A stretch of 33,256 nt of DNA from Pseudoselenomonas ruminantium (GTDB lineage Bacteria > Bacillota > Negativicutes > Selenomonadales > Selenomonadaceae): assembly GCF_900142515.1 (NCBI RefSeq), contig NZ_FRBC01000029.1:1-33256 (forward strand), in the 5' to 3' direction. How positions within the stretch are numbered: the stretch's first letter is position 1; each line of letters begins with the position of its first letter. The position numbers and the translations under genes were made by a program. The notes below the pieces were generated by a model that was not told the DNA's origin, made no database searches, and worked only from the letters and a program-made list of their open reading frames with translations. Below are positions 6,466-13,935 of the stretch, piece by piece.

Positions 6466-7648
6466 CCTTATCCAAAATCCCCAGCAGCGCCGCAATGGCC
6501 AGCCCGTAATTCGTCATGGGCACATGCTGTTCCTGACATTGCTGCACCCGGCTCAGCACATACTTGCGATTGAACATACAGGCCCCACAATGGATCACCA
6601 GATCGTAACCGGTTAAATCCGCCGGAAAGTCCTTGCCGGACACAATCTCAATCTTCAAATCATCGCCAGATTTCCTGCGCAGCAGCCGCGGCAATTTCAC
6701 CCGGCCAATATCTTCCTGCAGCGGCTTATGGGTGCAAGCCTCGGCAATCAAGATATGCGCAGATGCCGGTATTGCCAGCAAGGCCTCTGCTCCTTTCAGG
6801 AAATAACCGATATCTCCCTTGAAAGCAGCAAAGAGCACGGAAAAAGAAGTCAGCAGGGATGCTGCCGGTTTCAGCGGATAAACTTTCTGGAACGCCTGTG
6901 AATCCGTGATGATGAGTTTTGGCGGTTCCTTCAGCCGGTCCAAAGTCTCTGCCAGCTGGTCTGTCGTGCAGCAAAGTGCCTGACAGCCTTTGTCCAATAG
7001 TTCCCGCAAGGTCTGTACCTGTGGCAGGATCAGCCGTCCCTTCGGCGCCTGGATGTCCTGCGGCATCACCAGCAGAACAAGGTCTCCTGCCTGACACAGA
7101 TTCCCCGTAATGGAAGGCTGCTCGAAGTCTTCCGGCAAGGCCCGGATAAGTTCCTGCCGCACCTGTTCCAATCCCTTTTTATCGCCAGCACTGACCAGCA
7201 GCGGCTTCTCCCCCGCTGCCTGCTCGACTGCCGCCTGCAACGGCCGGCCTTCATCGGCCAGTTCATCCGCATGGCTGATCAGCAAGATCACCGGCGTCTT
7301 CTGCCGACGAAAAAAAGCCAGCCACTTCAAATCCTCTGCCATATCCAATCCACTGAACAACAGCAGGGCAATATCCGTTTCCCGGGCAGCCTGTTCCGTC
7401 TTCTCTACGCGGAGTTTCCCCAGCATGCCCTCATCATCAAAGCCGGCCGTGTCGATGAAAACCACGGGGCCGATACCATGAAGTTCCATAGCTTTATACA
7501 CAGGGTCCGTCGTAGTCCCCGGCACGGATGACACCGTAGCCACCGCTTGTCCGGTCAGGGCATTTATCAGTGATGATTTACCCGCATTACGCCGCCCAAA
7601 CAGGCCGATATGCAGGCGATTGCCCCGCGTCGTATCATTAAGACTCAA
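6443..7648 (-). CDS. hydF: [FeFe] hydrogenase maturation GTPase HydF
   Basis: HydF is the scaffold on which HydE and HydG build the diiron subcluster of [FeFe] hydrogenase before transfer to HydA. The N-terminal GTPase domain shows G-R-R-N-A-G-K-S (18-25), a P-G-T-T-T-D-P switch I and D-T-A-G-F-D-D. The C-terminal cluster-binding domain shows the required C-T-H and H-C-G-A-C, so all three cysteine ligands are present. A TTG start at 7648 (protein M-S-L-N-D-T-T, 401 residues) is chosen because GGGGGAG lies seven bases upstream and the family starts just before the GTPase domain; the open frame continues to 7765 without a better site. HydE, HydG and the hydrogenase are not in this window. A TATACT box with TG one base upstream (7692-7697) is a possible extended -10 promoter. 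Confidence 0.92.
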   Translation of the reverse strand: MSLNDTTRGNRLHIGLFGRRNAGKSSLINALTGQAVATVSSVPGTTTDPVYKAMELHGIGPVVFIDTAGFDDEGMLGKLRVEKTEQAARETDIALLLFSGLDMAEDLKWLAFFRRQKTPVILLISHADELADEGRPLQAAVEQAAGEKPLLVSAGDKKGLEQVRQELIRALPEDFEQPSITGNLCQAGDLVLLVMPQDIQAPKGRLILPQVQTLRELLDKGCQALCCTTDQLAETLDRLKEPPKLIITDSQAFQKVYPLKPAASLLTSFSVLFAAFKGDIGYFLKGAEALLAIPASAHILIAEACTHKPLQEDIGRVKLPRLLRRKSGDDLKIEIVSGKDFPADLTGYDLVIHCGACMFNRKYVLSRVQQCQEQHVPMTNYGLAIAALLGILDKVSLPYEP

Positions 7649-7757
7649 TTGCAAACTCCCCCTTCGAACCACATTGCACCTATATGTAATCAGTATAGCA
7701 CAATCCCCCCTAAATGTGATACACTGATAACCAGCAAATACAAAGGAGTAATCAGCT

Positions 7758-8333
7758 ATGAGCAATTACGCAAATTTCCAGGTGGGCGAAAGATTTCCTC
7801 TGCCGATAAAGAACCAGCAGGACGGCGGCCTGTTCCAGATTGATGCCAACGGCTGCATGTTTATCCTGCAGCTCTCCCGACACGACATCATCGCCGCGGA
7901 GGCTTTCCGCACGGGCAAGATGGAGCTGGCCCTTTATGAACAGGATGGGCTGCTTTTCTTCCTCTACCAGATTGATGGCATCTTCAAAGAAGGCTGGGGC
8001 GACGCTCCCTTCTCCCTTGCGGGCATAAAACCGGAACTCCTTCCTACAAAAAAAAGCCTGGCCGACCATACCCTGCATCTCTATCTCGTAGATACCACTT
8101 TGCAAATCCTGCTGGCCCAGCGCGATGTAGCCATTCCCGCTGATTTTATGGCCATATTGGGAAAACATGTGGCAGCACAAAAAACCGCTCCCATGGATAG
8201 CACCGCTTTTGCCCTGGCCGTCCAGACCATCTGGGCACAAAAAAGCCCCGCGCAGATGCGCGAGGCAGCCAGTGCCGTAATAGAGGTTCCTTTGGATATT
8301 CCTCTGCCCCCATCCAAACAAAAGCTCAATTGA
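7758..8333 (+). CDS. Conserved-looking protein of unknown function (191 aa)
   Basis: I do not recognise this family. The protein is soluble, with no signal peptide or membrane segment. The first half reads like a beta-rich fold (F-Q-V-G-E-R-F-P-L-P-I, F-Q-I-D-A-N-G-C-M-F-I-L-Q-L, M-E-L-A-L-Y). The second half is helical and ends in a Pro/Lys tail. The Y-x-x-D-G ... L-F-F-L-Y pattern suggests a compact beta sheet but no enzyme motif. The ATG at 7758 has AAGGAG nine bases upstream, and a terminator follows 17 bases after the stop, so it is a single-gene transcript that diverges from hydF. Codon use resembles its neighbours, so it looks like a native gene. Confidence 0.75.
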   Translation: MSNYANFQVGERFPLPIKNQQDGGLFQIDANGCMFILQLSRHDIIAAEAFRTGKMELALYEQDGLLFFLYQIDGIFKEGWGDAPFSLAGIKPELLPTKKSLADHTLHLYLVDTTLQILLAQRDVAIPADFMAILGKHVAAQKTAPMDSTAFALAVQTIWAQKSPAQMREAASAVIEVPLDIPLPPSKQKLN

Positions 8334-8350
8334 TTCCAGACAAAAATAAT

Positions 8351-8386
8351 GGGCACTTCCCGCCTTGGCAAGGAGTGCCCTTTTTC
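8351..8386 (+). terminator. Bidirectional terminator between the convergent genes at 7758 and 8397
   Basis: GGGCACTTCC pairs with GGAGTGCCC (one bulged T), followed by TTTTT on the plus strand. The minus-strand continuation ATTATTTTTG could serve the convergent small gene. Confidence 0.85.
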
Positions 8387-8396
8387 CATATTTCCA

Positions 8397-8627
8397 TCAT
8401 GCGACCCCAGCAGTCACACCATCAATTCCACGGCTATCGAGCCATTCAGCTACTACCTGGCGTTCAGCAGACTTGCGGCCCATCTGAACAAGGTCGACCA
8501 TGTCCTGTCCACCTGCATAAGCTTTGAAGTCGCTATGACCCATGAGCTTTGCGGCTTTGGTGAACTGTTTGACGCGGACAGGGATAAAAACTTCTTCCAT
8601 CCATTGCGAACAAATTTGTACTTTCAT
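8397..8627 (-). CDS. Small protein of unknown function (76 aa)
   Basis: I do not recognise this protein. It opens MKVQICSQWMEEVFIPVRVKQF and has a basic middle (K-A-A-K-L-M-G-H-S-D-F-K-A-Y), a G-G-Q-D-M-V-D-L-V-Q-M-G segment and an amphipathic helix around R-K-S-A-E-R-Q-V-V-A-E-W-L. There is no signal peptide or membrane segment. The ATG at 8627 follows AAGGAGAG at ideal spacing. The spacing, the terminator at 8351-8386 and the long structured upstream region argue for a real gene. It is transcribed alone, toward the gene at 7758. A small regulatory or binding protein is possible but nothing in the sequence proves it. Confidence 0.6.
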   Translation of the reverse strand: MKVQICSQWMEEVFIPVRVKQFTKAAKLMGHSDFKAYAGGQDMVDLVQMGRKSAERQVVAEWLDSRGIDGVTAGVA

Positions 8628-8655
8628 GATCTATCTCTCCTTGTATCAAAAACTC

Positions 8656-8741
8656 GTGACTTCTCACTGGCTTATGATGGATCAACCATCCACGGCATCC
8701 GTTACCAGCTGTCACTGCAAGTACACTCCCCTGTACTTTGC
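8656..8741 (-). promoter_or_regulatory. Candidate structured RNA leader of the 76-residue gene
   Basis: Read on the minus strand, nested complementary arms can fold into a branched structure. An outer stem GTGAC/GTCAC (8715-8711 with 8660-8656) encloses CTGG/CCAG (8708-8705 with 8670-8667). Inside lie two hairpins, ACGG-ATG-CCGT (8702-8692) and GATGG-TTGAT-CCATC (8690-8676). A GCAAAGTACA/TGTACTTGC hairpin (8741-8717) lies just 5'. The structure ends about 15 bases before the ribosome binding site. I could not match it to purine, TPP, cobalamin, SAM, glycine or c-di-GMP riboswitches. Confidence 0.35.
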
Positions 8742-8793
8742 TTCCAGAGGTTTTGCTTACAAGATATATCGATAGTTTTTGAAAATACTTAAG

Positions 8794-8870
8794 GGTGTTC
8801 TGATGAAAATATGGAAAAATTTTCAGATACTTTTCAGTTTCTGCGTCTAAGCTTCATCTGCTAATACACC
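8794..8870 (-). other. Second nested inverted-repeat segment upstream of the 76-residue gene
   Basis: GGTGT/ACACC (8870-8866 with 8798-8794) encloses GATGAA/TTCATC (8858-8853 with 8807-8802). Together with the leader at 8656-8741 this fills most of the gene-free stretch 8628-8939. No protein-coding gene was found there; the rest is AT-rich. Confidence 0.25.
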
Positions 8871-8939
8871 TTTATTCTACCCCTGCCGCCCATGTTTGTC
8901 AATATGTTTTTAAAATATTTTATTATCTGAAAGTTGTTG

Positions 8940-8963
8940 AAAAAAAAGAGCACAAGGCTCTTT
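8940..8963 (-). terminator. Terminator of the PHP/HAD phosphatase operon
   Basis: On the minus strand AAAGAGC pairs with GCTCTTT around a short loop and runs into eight T, seven bases after the stop at 8970. Confidence 0.85.
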
Positions 8964-8969
8964 CTTTCC

Positions 8970-9818
8970 TTACTCCAACGGCACGACTTCGCGCTGACGC
9001 TGGGTGAAGCGGATTGTGTTCTTGTAACCATAAGAACGGGCATAATTGACCGCTTCATCATGATAAGCACCACAATCCTCCGGCTTATGCGCATCCGATG
9101 TGATGATGACTGGCAGCCCCTCCTGAGATGCCACGCCCATGAATTTATAGTAAGGCGTGATTTCGGCAATCGGATAACGGTAGAACGTCCCCGTATTGAT
9201 ATCCACAACCATATTGGCTTTTTTGAGCGCCGCCACAGCCCGGATCAGATACGGCGTCGCATCGAATTCCGGGATATAGTGGAACAGACGGATGTTATAA
9301 GGATGGCCCAGCACATCATAAAGGCCCGAAGCGGCCAGCTTCTCAATCTCCTGGGTGTATTCCTCATACACATCATTGAGGTCTTCCTTGTCCCACTGCG
9401 CCATGATTTCCGCGGAATCATAAGCCCAGCCATCCAGGAAATGAACAGAGCCAATCACATAATCAAACTTGTAATCCTTCAGGATATCCCGCACAGCATC
9501 CTGATTCTGGAAATTGCAGACCTCAATGCCGGTTTTCACCTTATGTTTCTTCTTGAGCTTAGCCATGAAGGCGAAGTATTCATCCAAGGTGTATTTGAAC
9601 TTGTTGGTCTTGAGCCATTTTTTCTGGAACTGCCCGATAAAGGAATCGTCCAGGATCAAATCGTCATAATAAAGCGATTCAAATTCCGGGAACGTATGGG
9701 AGTGCTCGGAAATGCCAATCTCATCCAAGCCCAGCAGCGCTGCCTGATGGAAGAATCCTTCCACCCACTCCTCATCATAGGAGCCTTTCTCAAAATGCAT
9801 ATGATAATCTGCTCGCAT
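8970..9818 (-). CDS. PHP-domain phosphatase, histidinol-phosphatase (HisJ/HisK) family
   Basis: This 282-residue protein has the metal-binding motifs of the PHP phosphoesterase family in order: D-Y-H-M-H near the N-terminus, S-E-H-S-H, G-I-E-V, G-S-V-H-F-L-D, G-H-P-Y-N-I-R-L-F and a final S-D-A-H-K. They bind a trinuclear metal centre that hydrolyses a phosphate monoester, in characterised relatives L-histidinol phosphate. The G-S-V-H-F-L-D motif favours histidinol-phosphatase over DNA polymerase-associated PHP proteins. No other his gene is nearby, so the substrate is not certain. The ATG at 9818 (MRADYHMH) is chosen for its AAGGGGGAAG site; the frame open to 9854 adds residues absent from the family. 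It follows the HAD gene by 13 bases, and the two share a transcript. Confidence 0.85.
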   Translation of the reverse strand: MRADYHMHFEKGSYDEEWVEGFFHQAALLGLDEIGISEHSHTFPEFESLYYDDLILDDSFIGQFQKKWLKTNKFKYTLDEYFAFMAKLKKKHKVKTGIEVCNFQNQDAVRDILKDYKFDYVIGSVHFLDGWAYDSAEIMAQWDKEDLNDVYEEYTQEIEKLAASGLYDVLGHPYNIRLFHYIPEFDATPYLIRAVAALKKANMVVDINTGTFYRYPIAEITPYYKFMGVASQEGLPVIITSDAHKPEDCGAYHDEAVNYARSYGYKNTIRFTQRQREVVPLE

Positions 9819-9831
9819 AACTGCTTCCCCC

Positions 9832-10638
9832 TTAGCCGCACAGACCGTCGTCAATCAGTTTCTGAATGCCCTGCAGCACACCATGTTCTTTGTTGCTGGC
9901 TGTGGTGAACCGCGCCAGTTCCTTGATTTTCGGATGAGCGTTTTCCATGGCAAAACTATAGTAAACGGAACTCATCATCTCCGCATCATTCATATAATCG
10001 CCAAAGGCTGCACATTCCATTGGCGTGATATGGAGTTTTTTCTGCACCTGCTGAATGGCAATGCCTTTATTGATATCAAAACGCATCATGTCCACCCAAT
10101 AATCGCTGGAAGTCGCTACCTGGAATGGGCCACGGTACTTTTTCAGATAAGGATAAATCCGTTCACCAGCCCGGCCCTGTTCATCGAAGAAAGCGGCCTT
10201 GATCATATCATCCTCGATTTCCGCGAAACTATCCACAACCTGGGTATGGGTATAATACTTGCGCAGCTCTGCCGCAAAGGCCTCATTCATCTTGGGTCGC
10301 AGCACATAGGCATCATTCTTGCCGCAGAACACCTCATACACGCCCGGAATATCCTTTGTCGCCTGCAGTGCCTTTTCGCCCAAACTCCGCCGCATCACAC
10401 TGGAAAAAACCTCTTTGCCATGATAACGAACCATGGTGCCGTTTTCAGCCAGGAACAGAAACTCGTCCTCATACCCCTTGAAGGTTTCCAGCAAAGAATA
10501 ATACTGCCGCCCTGAGCACGGTGCGAAGAGCACGCCCCGTTCCCGAAGCTGACGGATCATATCATCGAAACCTGCCGGCAATTGCCCATTCTCATCCAAT
10601 AACGTGCCATCCATATCCGACATAATGAGTTTAATCAT
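9832..10638 (-). CDS. Cof-type HAD-IIB family hydrolase (sugar-phosphatase-like)
   Basis: The protein has the four HAD motifs: D-M-D-G-T-L-L (motif I, nucleophile Asp8), P-C-S-G-R (motif II), N-K-G-I-A (motif III Lys) and F-G-D-Y-M-N-D (motif IV). A large cap of type IIB lies between motifs II and III. Length (268 aa) fits Cof/YidA-like phosphatases that act on sugar phosphates, FMN or pyridoxal phosphate. The exact substrate cannot be read from sequence. The ATG at 10638 has AGAGGGG upstream. It is the first gene of a two-gene unit with the PHP phosphatase and diverges from the small gene at 10819. Two unrelated phosphatases on one message is a mild hint of a shared substrate route. Confidence 0.88.
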   Translation of the reverse strand: MIKLIMSDMDGTLLDENGQLPAGFDDMIRQLRERGVLFAPCSGRQYYSLLETFKGYEDEFLFLAENGTMVRYHGKEVFSSVMRRSLGEKALQATKDIPGVYEVFCGKNDAYVLRPKMNEAFAAELRKYYTHTQVVDSFAEIEDDMIKAAFFDEQGRAGERIYPYLKKYRGPFQVATSSDYWVDMMRFDINKGIAIQQVQKKLHITPMECAAFGDYMNDAEMMSSVYYSFAMENAHPKIKELARFTTASNKEHGVLQGIQKLIDDGLCG

Positions 10639-10746
10639 GCCAAGACCCCTCTCATAGGAATTATTTTCATCTTGACTCCTATTGTATCATGAAATCAGGT
10701 ACTAAAAAATACTTTGTTACAGATTAACGAAGCAAGAAAAAATTTA

Positions 10747-10775
10747 TTGACGTAGTTGCATTTCTCTGCTATTAT
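10747..10775 (+). promoter_or_regulatory. Near-consensus sigma-70 promoter for the 104-residue gene
   Basis: TTGACG (10747-10752), 17-base spacer, TATTAT (10770-10775), about 45 bases before the ATG at 10819. Confidence 0.75.
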
Positions 10776-10818
10776 CAAGATAGGGGTATTATACTTTCTT
10801 GAAAGGAGGAGGAACAGC

Positions 10819-11133
10819 ATGGATGTGAGAAGTATTGATTCGAAAAGTATGGAATCTTTGTTGCCACACCGCCACGAAGAGGTCTTAAAGAGCCAACAGA
10901 ACAGGCTGCTCGGCATCATCAATGCCGTCAAGACGGGAGATGAAGATGTCAACAAAGGCTTGCCTCCGCTGCACACCTTATTATCCAGACTGGATGCCCT
11001 TCAAGGGTCACAGGAATTGGAAAATTCCAGCTGGCACTCCTCCCCCGCTTTCGATGTGGATATCCGGCACGGGGAAGAACAGGATCCCTTTGCTCAGGAC
11101 GCATACGTCCTGGATTTACAGTATTATGCTTGA
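10819..11133 (+). CDS. Small protein of unknown function (104 aa)
   Basis: I do not recognise this protein. It is hydrophilic with no signal peptide or membrane segment. The N-terminal two-thirds is predicted helical (E-E-V-L-K-S-Q-Q-N-R-L-L-G-I-I-N-A-V-K, then L-H-T-L-L-S-R-L-D-A-L-Q) and the C-terminal third is acidic and probably disordered (W-H-S-S-P-A-F-D-V-D). The ATG at 10819 is placed by the AAAGGAGGAGG ribosome site; the frame open from 10756 starts upstream of that site and is not used. A near-consensus promoter and a tight terminator make it a well-expressed single-gene unit. The Leu-rich helices suggest a dimer or a binding partner, which is an inference. Confidence 0.7.
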   Translation: MDVRSIDSKSMESLLPHRHEEVLKSQQNRLLGIINAVKTGDEDVNKGLPPLHTLLSRLDALQGSQELENSSWHSSPAFDVDIRHGEEQDPFAQDAYVLDLQYYA

Positions 11134-11138
11134 TCATA

Positions 11139-11166
11139 ACCTCTCCCGTACTGGGAGGGGTTTTTT
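11139..11166 (+). terminator. Terminator of the 104-residue gene
   Basis: ACCTCTCCC pairs with GGGAGGGGT around a GTACT loop and is followed by TTTTTT, six bases after the stop. Confidence 0.9.
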
Positions 11167-11271
11167 ATGATAATTTTTCTCTCCCCCTATAGCAAAAGTT
11201 ATATATTTGCGTTATAATAGTTTACATATTTACATAGGTTTTCTACTCGACGTGCCAATAGGAGGAACGCT

Positions 11272-12528
11272 ATGAGCAAAAAATATTTCCCTTTGTCCAC
11301 TGAGAAATTACATGAAGTGATTCAAAAATTTCCTACCCCTTTCCATATATACGAAGAAAAAGCCATCCGTGAGAACATCCGTGCCCTGCAGGATGCCTTC
11401 TCCTGGGCCCCGGCTTTCCATGAGCAGTTCGCCGTAAAGGCCCTGCCTAACCCACGCATCGTGCAGATTCTTCACGAGGAAGGCGCTGGCACAGACTGCA
11501 GCAGCCTGGCCGAGCTTCTGATTTCCGAAGCCGCCGGTCTCAAGGGCGAAGAAATCCTGCTGACCTCCAACGATACCCCTGCGGACGAATTCCAAAAAGC
11601 CGTGGAACTTGGGGCTATCATCAACCTCGACGATATCACGCATCTGGACTATCTGGAAGAACATGCCGGCCTGCCGCAGGTGCTCTGCTTCCGCTACAAT
11701 CCCGGCGATGCCGTGGAGGGCAACGATATCATCGGCCAGCCCACGGAAGCCAAATACGGCCTGACGCACGAGCAGATGCTCGAAGGCTACCGCCGCGCCA
11801 AGGAAAAAGGCGTGAAACGCTTCGGCCTGCACACCATGGTGGCTTCCAACGAGCGCCGCACCGAAGCTTTCCTGCTCACCGCCCGCCTGATGTTCGAGCT
11901 GGCAGTGGAACTCAAGGAAAAACTGGATATCTCCGTGGAATTCGTGAACCTCGGCGGCGGCTTCGGCATCCCCTACCGCCCCGAAGAAGAGCCGCTGAAC
12001 CTCAAGGAAATCGGCGAAGGCATCCATCAGCTCTACAACGAGATGATGGTTCCCCATGGCCTCGATAACGTCGCCATCATGACCGAAAGCGGCCGCGCCA
12101 TGACGGGCCCCGCCGGCTGGCTGGTATCCACCGCCATCCACGAGAAGCACACCTACAAGGATTACATCGGCCTCGACTCCTGCATGGCCAACCTCATGCG
12201 CCCGGCGCTCTATGGTGCCTACCATCACATCACGGTGGCGGGCAAGGAGGATGCCCCCTGCGACCATACCTATGATGTGACCGGCTCGCTCTGCGAGAAC
12301 AACGACAAGTTCGCCATTGACCGCCAGCTGCCGGAAATCAACATCGGCGACATCGTGATCATCCATGACACCGGCGCCCACGGCAGCGCCATGGGCTTCA
12401 ACTACAACGGCAAACTCTGGTGCGCCGAGCTGCTGCTCAGAGAAGATGGCAGCATCGAACTCATCCGCCGTGCCCAGACCATCGACGATTACTTCGCCAC
12501 GCTGAAGTATCCTGGCTCCCTGCTTTGA
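11272..12528 (+). CDS. lysA: Diaminopimelate decarboxylase-like PLP enzyme (fold type III)
   Basis: This decarboxylase removes CO2 from meso-diaminopimelate to give L-lysine. The 418-residue protein has the alanine racemase-like barrel with the PLP Lys at about residue 56 (Q-F-A-V-K-A-L-P-N-P), G-T-D-C-S-S-L-A-E-L, the G-G-G-F-G-I-P phosphate-binding loop and E-S-G-R-A. The C-terminal barrel has G-S-L-C-E-N-N-D-K-F at the place of the substrate-binding C-E-S-x-D. The N-N-D variation and the H-D-T-G-A-H-G-S-A-M-G-F ending set it slightly apart from standard LysA, so a related decarboxylase role is a minor alternative. The ATG at 11272 has an AGGAGG site. A TATAAT at 11213-11218 could be its -10 box. 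Third codon positions are strikingly rich in C and G compared with flanking genes. Confidence 0.85.
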   Translation: MSKKYFPLSTEKLHEVIQKFPTPFHIYEEKAIRENIRALQDAFSWAPAFHEQFAVKALPNPRIVQILHEEGAGTDCSSLAELLISEAAGLKGEEILLTSNDTPADEFQKAVELGAIINLDDITHLDYLEEHAGLPQVLCFRYNPGDAVEGNDIIGQPTEAKYGLTHEQMLEGYRRAKEKGVKRFGLHTMVASNERRTEAFLLTARLMFELAVELKEKLDISVEFVNLGGGFGIPYRPEEEPLNLKEIGEGIHQLYNEMMVPHGLDNVAIMTESGRAMTGPAGWLVSTAIHEKHTYKDYIGLDSCMANLMRPALYGAYHHITVAGKEDAPCDHTYDVTGSLCENNDKFAIDRQLPEINIGDIVIIHDTGAHGSAMGFNYNGKLWCAELLLREDGSIELIRRAQTIDDYFATLKYPGSLL

Positions 12529-12557
12529 TTTCACAAACCAATAGATAAACCAAGTAC

Positions 12558-12594
12558 AAAGGGGTACATGCTTTAAAGCAATGTACCTCTTTTT
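12558..12594 (+). terminator. Terminator of lysA, probably bidirectional
   Basis: GGGGTACAT and ATGTACCTC form the stem around a TGCTTTAAAGCA palindrome, followed by TTTTT. The opposite strand reads into CCCCTTTG and may also end the convergent allE transcript. Confidence 0.85.
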
Positions 12595-12599
12595 GCATC

Positions 12600-13361
12600 T
12601 TAAAGGCTTACGTCGCGATTGCAATCCTTGGAATAGATATAGGCAAAGGGTTCCCGCCCTACGCCATAGGAGCCTTGCGGCACATAGGGGCCGAACCACA
12701 TGAAATCATCCTTGCGGATGGGCAGCCACTCATTTTCCATGATATACATGCCCTCGCCGGACAGAATATAAGCACCATGTTCCTGCACATGGGTTTCCAC
12801 AAAGGAATGGCAGCCGCCGGGTTCAAAGGAGAGGATGTGCATATTCATGTCAAAAGCAATATCCTTGGGCAGCAAATCCTTGATAAAGACGTTCTTCATG
12901 CCCTCGTATTCCATAAAGGGTATCTCATTGACATTGCCCTGCACCAGATACGGTTCTCTGTCTGGCAGTGGGATGTATTTCTGTTTATACAGCAACAAAC
13001 GTGCCGGCTGCTTACAGGCAAACTTTATGCCGCCTTGCCCGGCGGGTACATAGACATAGCCGCCCGCCGTCAGGGAATACGTTCTGCCGCCGGCTTCGCA
13101 TTCAGCCGCGCCCTCGATGCAGTAGAAAAAGCCGTCCACGCCTGTTTCCTGGCATAACGGTTCTCTGACCACTGCTCCGGCTTCAGCCTCAATCACATAC
13201 TGCACAAAGCTGGCTCCCAGCTTGGGCGAAGCCACAATGCTGACCTTGGCTTTCTCTACACCGGGCAATACATTATTGACCAGTCCGCCCCGCGGCAGGA
13301 TAGCATAAAGGCCGGTTTTTACGATAGCCCGGGTGGACAGAATATCTTTTGGGTAACTCAT
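12600..13361 (-). CDS. allE: (S)-ureidoglycine aminohydrolase
   Basis: AllE is a manganese bicupin that releases ammonia from (S)-ureidoglycine, giving (S)-ureidoglycolate in allantoin breakdown. The 253-residue protein has two cupin domains. The C-terminal one carries the metal and substrate residues in F-V-E-T-H-V-Q-E-H-G-A-Y and F-G-P-Y-V-P-Q, the signature of AllE/YlbA; the N-terminal cupin includes G-V-D-G-F-F-Y-C-I-E-G. The ATG at 13361 is chosen over the TTG just before it because GGAGG lies seven bases upstream. Its first base is also the last base of the upstream allC stop (TGATG), so translation is coupled. The gene itself looks intact, yet its pathway partner upstream is broken. 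Confidence 0.9.
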   Translation of the reverse strand: MSYPKDILSTRAIVKTGLYAILPRGGLVNNVLPGVEKAKVSIVASPKLGASFVQYVIEAEAGAVVREPLCQETGVDGFFYCIEGAAECEAGGRTYSLTAGGYVYVPAGQGGIKFACKQPARLLLYKQKYIPLPDREPYLVQGNVNEIPFMEYEGMKNVFIKDLLPKDIAFDMNMHILSFEPGGCHSFVETHVQEHGAYILSGEGMYIMENEWLPIRKDDFMWFGPYVPQGSYGVGREPFAYIYSKDCNRDVSL

Positions 13362-13935
13362 CAAGATTCCTCCTTATTGATTTTCATGATCGTATCAATC
13401 ATCACATCCACAGCAGCGGCCAGATGCCGGCAATCGCTCCATTCCTCGAGGCAATGACTGCGGCCCCCCTTGCTCGGCACAAAGAGCATCGCCGCAGGCA
13501 CCCTGGCGGATATGGGCAGGGCATCATGTCCTGCGCCGCTATGCATCCGCATAAATGCTGTCTGCTGTTCCAGCGCACTGGCCTGCAAATATCCCACCAG
13601 CTGCTTATCCATATAGCCAGGCTGGCTGTCCAGACTTAGCTTTATCGCATAGGAAACGCCGGCTTCTGCCGCTGTTTCCGCCAATGCCTGAAAAATCTGC
13701 TGTTCCATTTGTTCCAGTTCGCGAATCTCCATACTGCGCAAGTCCAGAGACAAAGTTACCTTGTCGGCTACAATATTGACCGCATTGGGCTGTACCTCCA
13801 ACCGTCCCACCGTAGCCACGGCACCAGGACAGGCCAGGGCTGCCTTTTGCGCGGCACGATTTCCTCTTCCGCCAGCAGGTTTCCCTGCACACAAGGGGCG
13901 ATATAGAGTTCGTCCACATACGACATTTCCCTCAT
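13361..13935 (-). pseudogene. allC: Truncated and frameshifted allantoate amidohydrolase
   Basis: The C-terminal part of an M20-family allantoate amidohydrolase is clear: A-T-V-G-R-L-E-V-Q-P-N-A-V-N, S-G-A-G-H-D-A, and S-H-C-L-E-E-W-S-D. Before it, reading from the ATG at 13935 (which overlaps the ABC ATPase stop as ATGA), the frame gives E-L-Y-I ... Q-G-N-L-L-A-E-E-E. That resembles the family's E-L-H-I-E-Q-G ... L-E segment, but one base is missing near 13857 before A-A-Q-K-A-A-L. Roughly the first 200 residues of a normal enzyme of about 410, with the H-S-D and D-G metal ligands, are absent, and some 50 residues between the two blocks also appear lost. The product cannot be active. The C-terminal frame is still open (to 13975), so automatic annotation would probably report it as a gene. 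Confidence 0.8.

Noticed and set aside
8640-8760. c-di-GMP (GEMM-I) riboswitch, suggested by a GCAAAACC-like word and nearby diguanylate cyclases
   Set aside because: The conserved GGTAGC...GGTTACC part and the 5' CAGGGCAAACC element are missing; only a short chance resemblance remains.
8794-8830. Hammerhead ribozyme, suggested by CTGATGA followed by GAAA on the plus strand
   Set aside because: There is no room for stem II between the two core motifs and no matching stem III.
11308-12699. 463-codon open frame antisense to lysA
   Set aside because: It is longer than lysA itself but is a by-product of the C/G third-position bias of lysA. It has no ribosome site and a low-complexity His/Ala/Glu/Val composition, and lysA has clear enzyme motifs.
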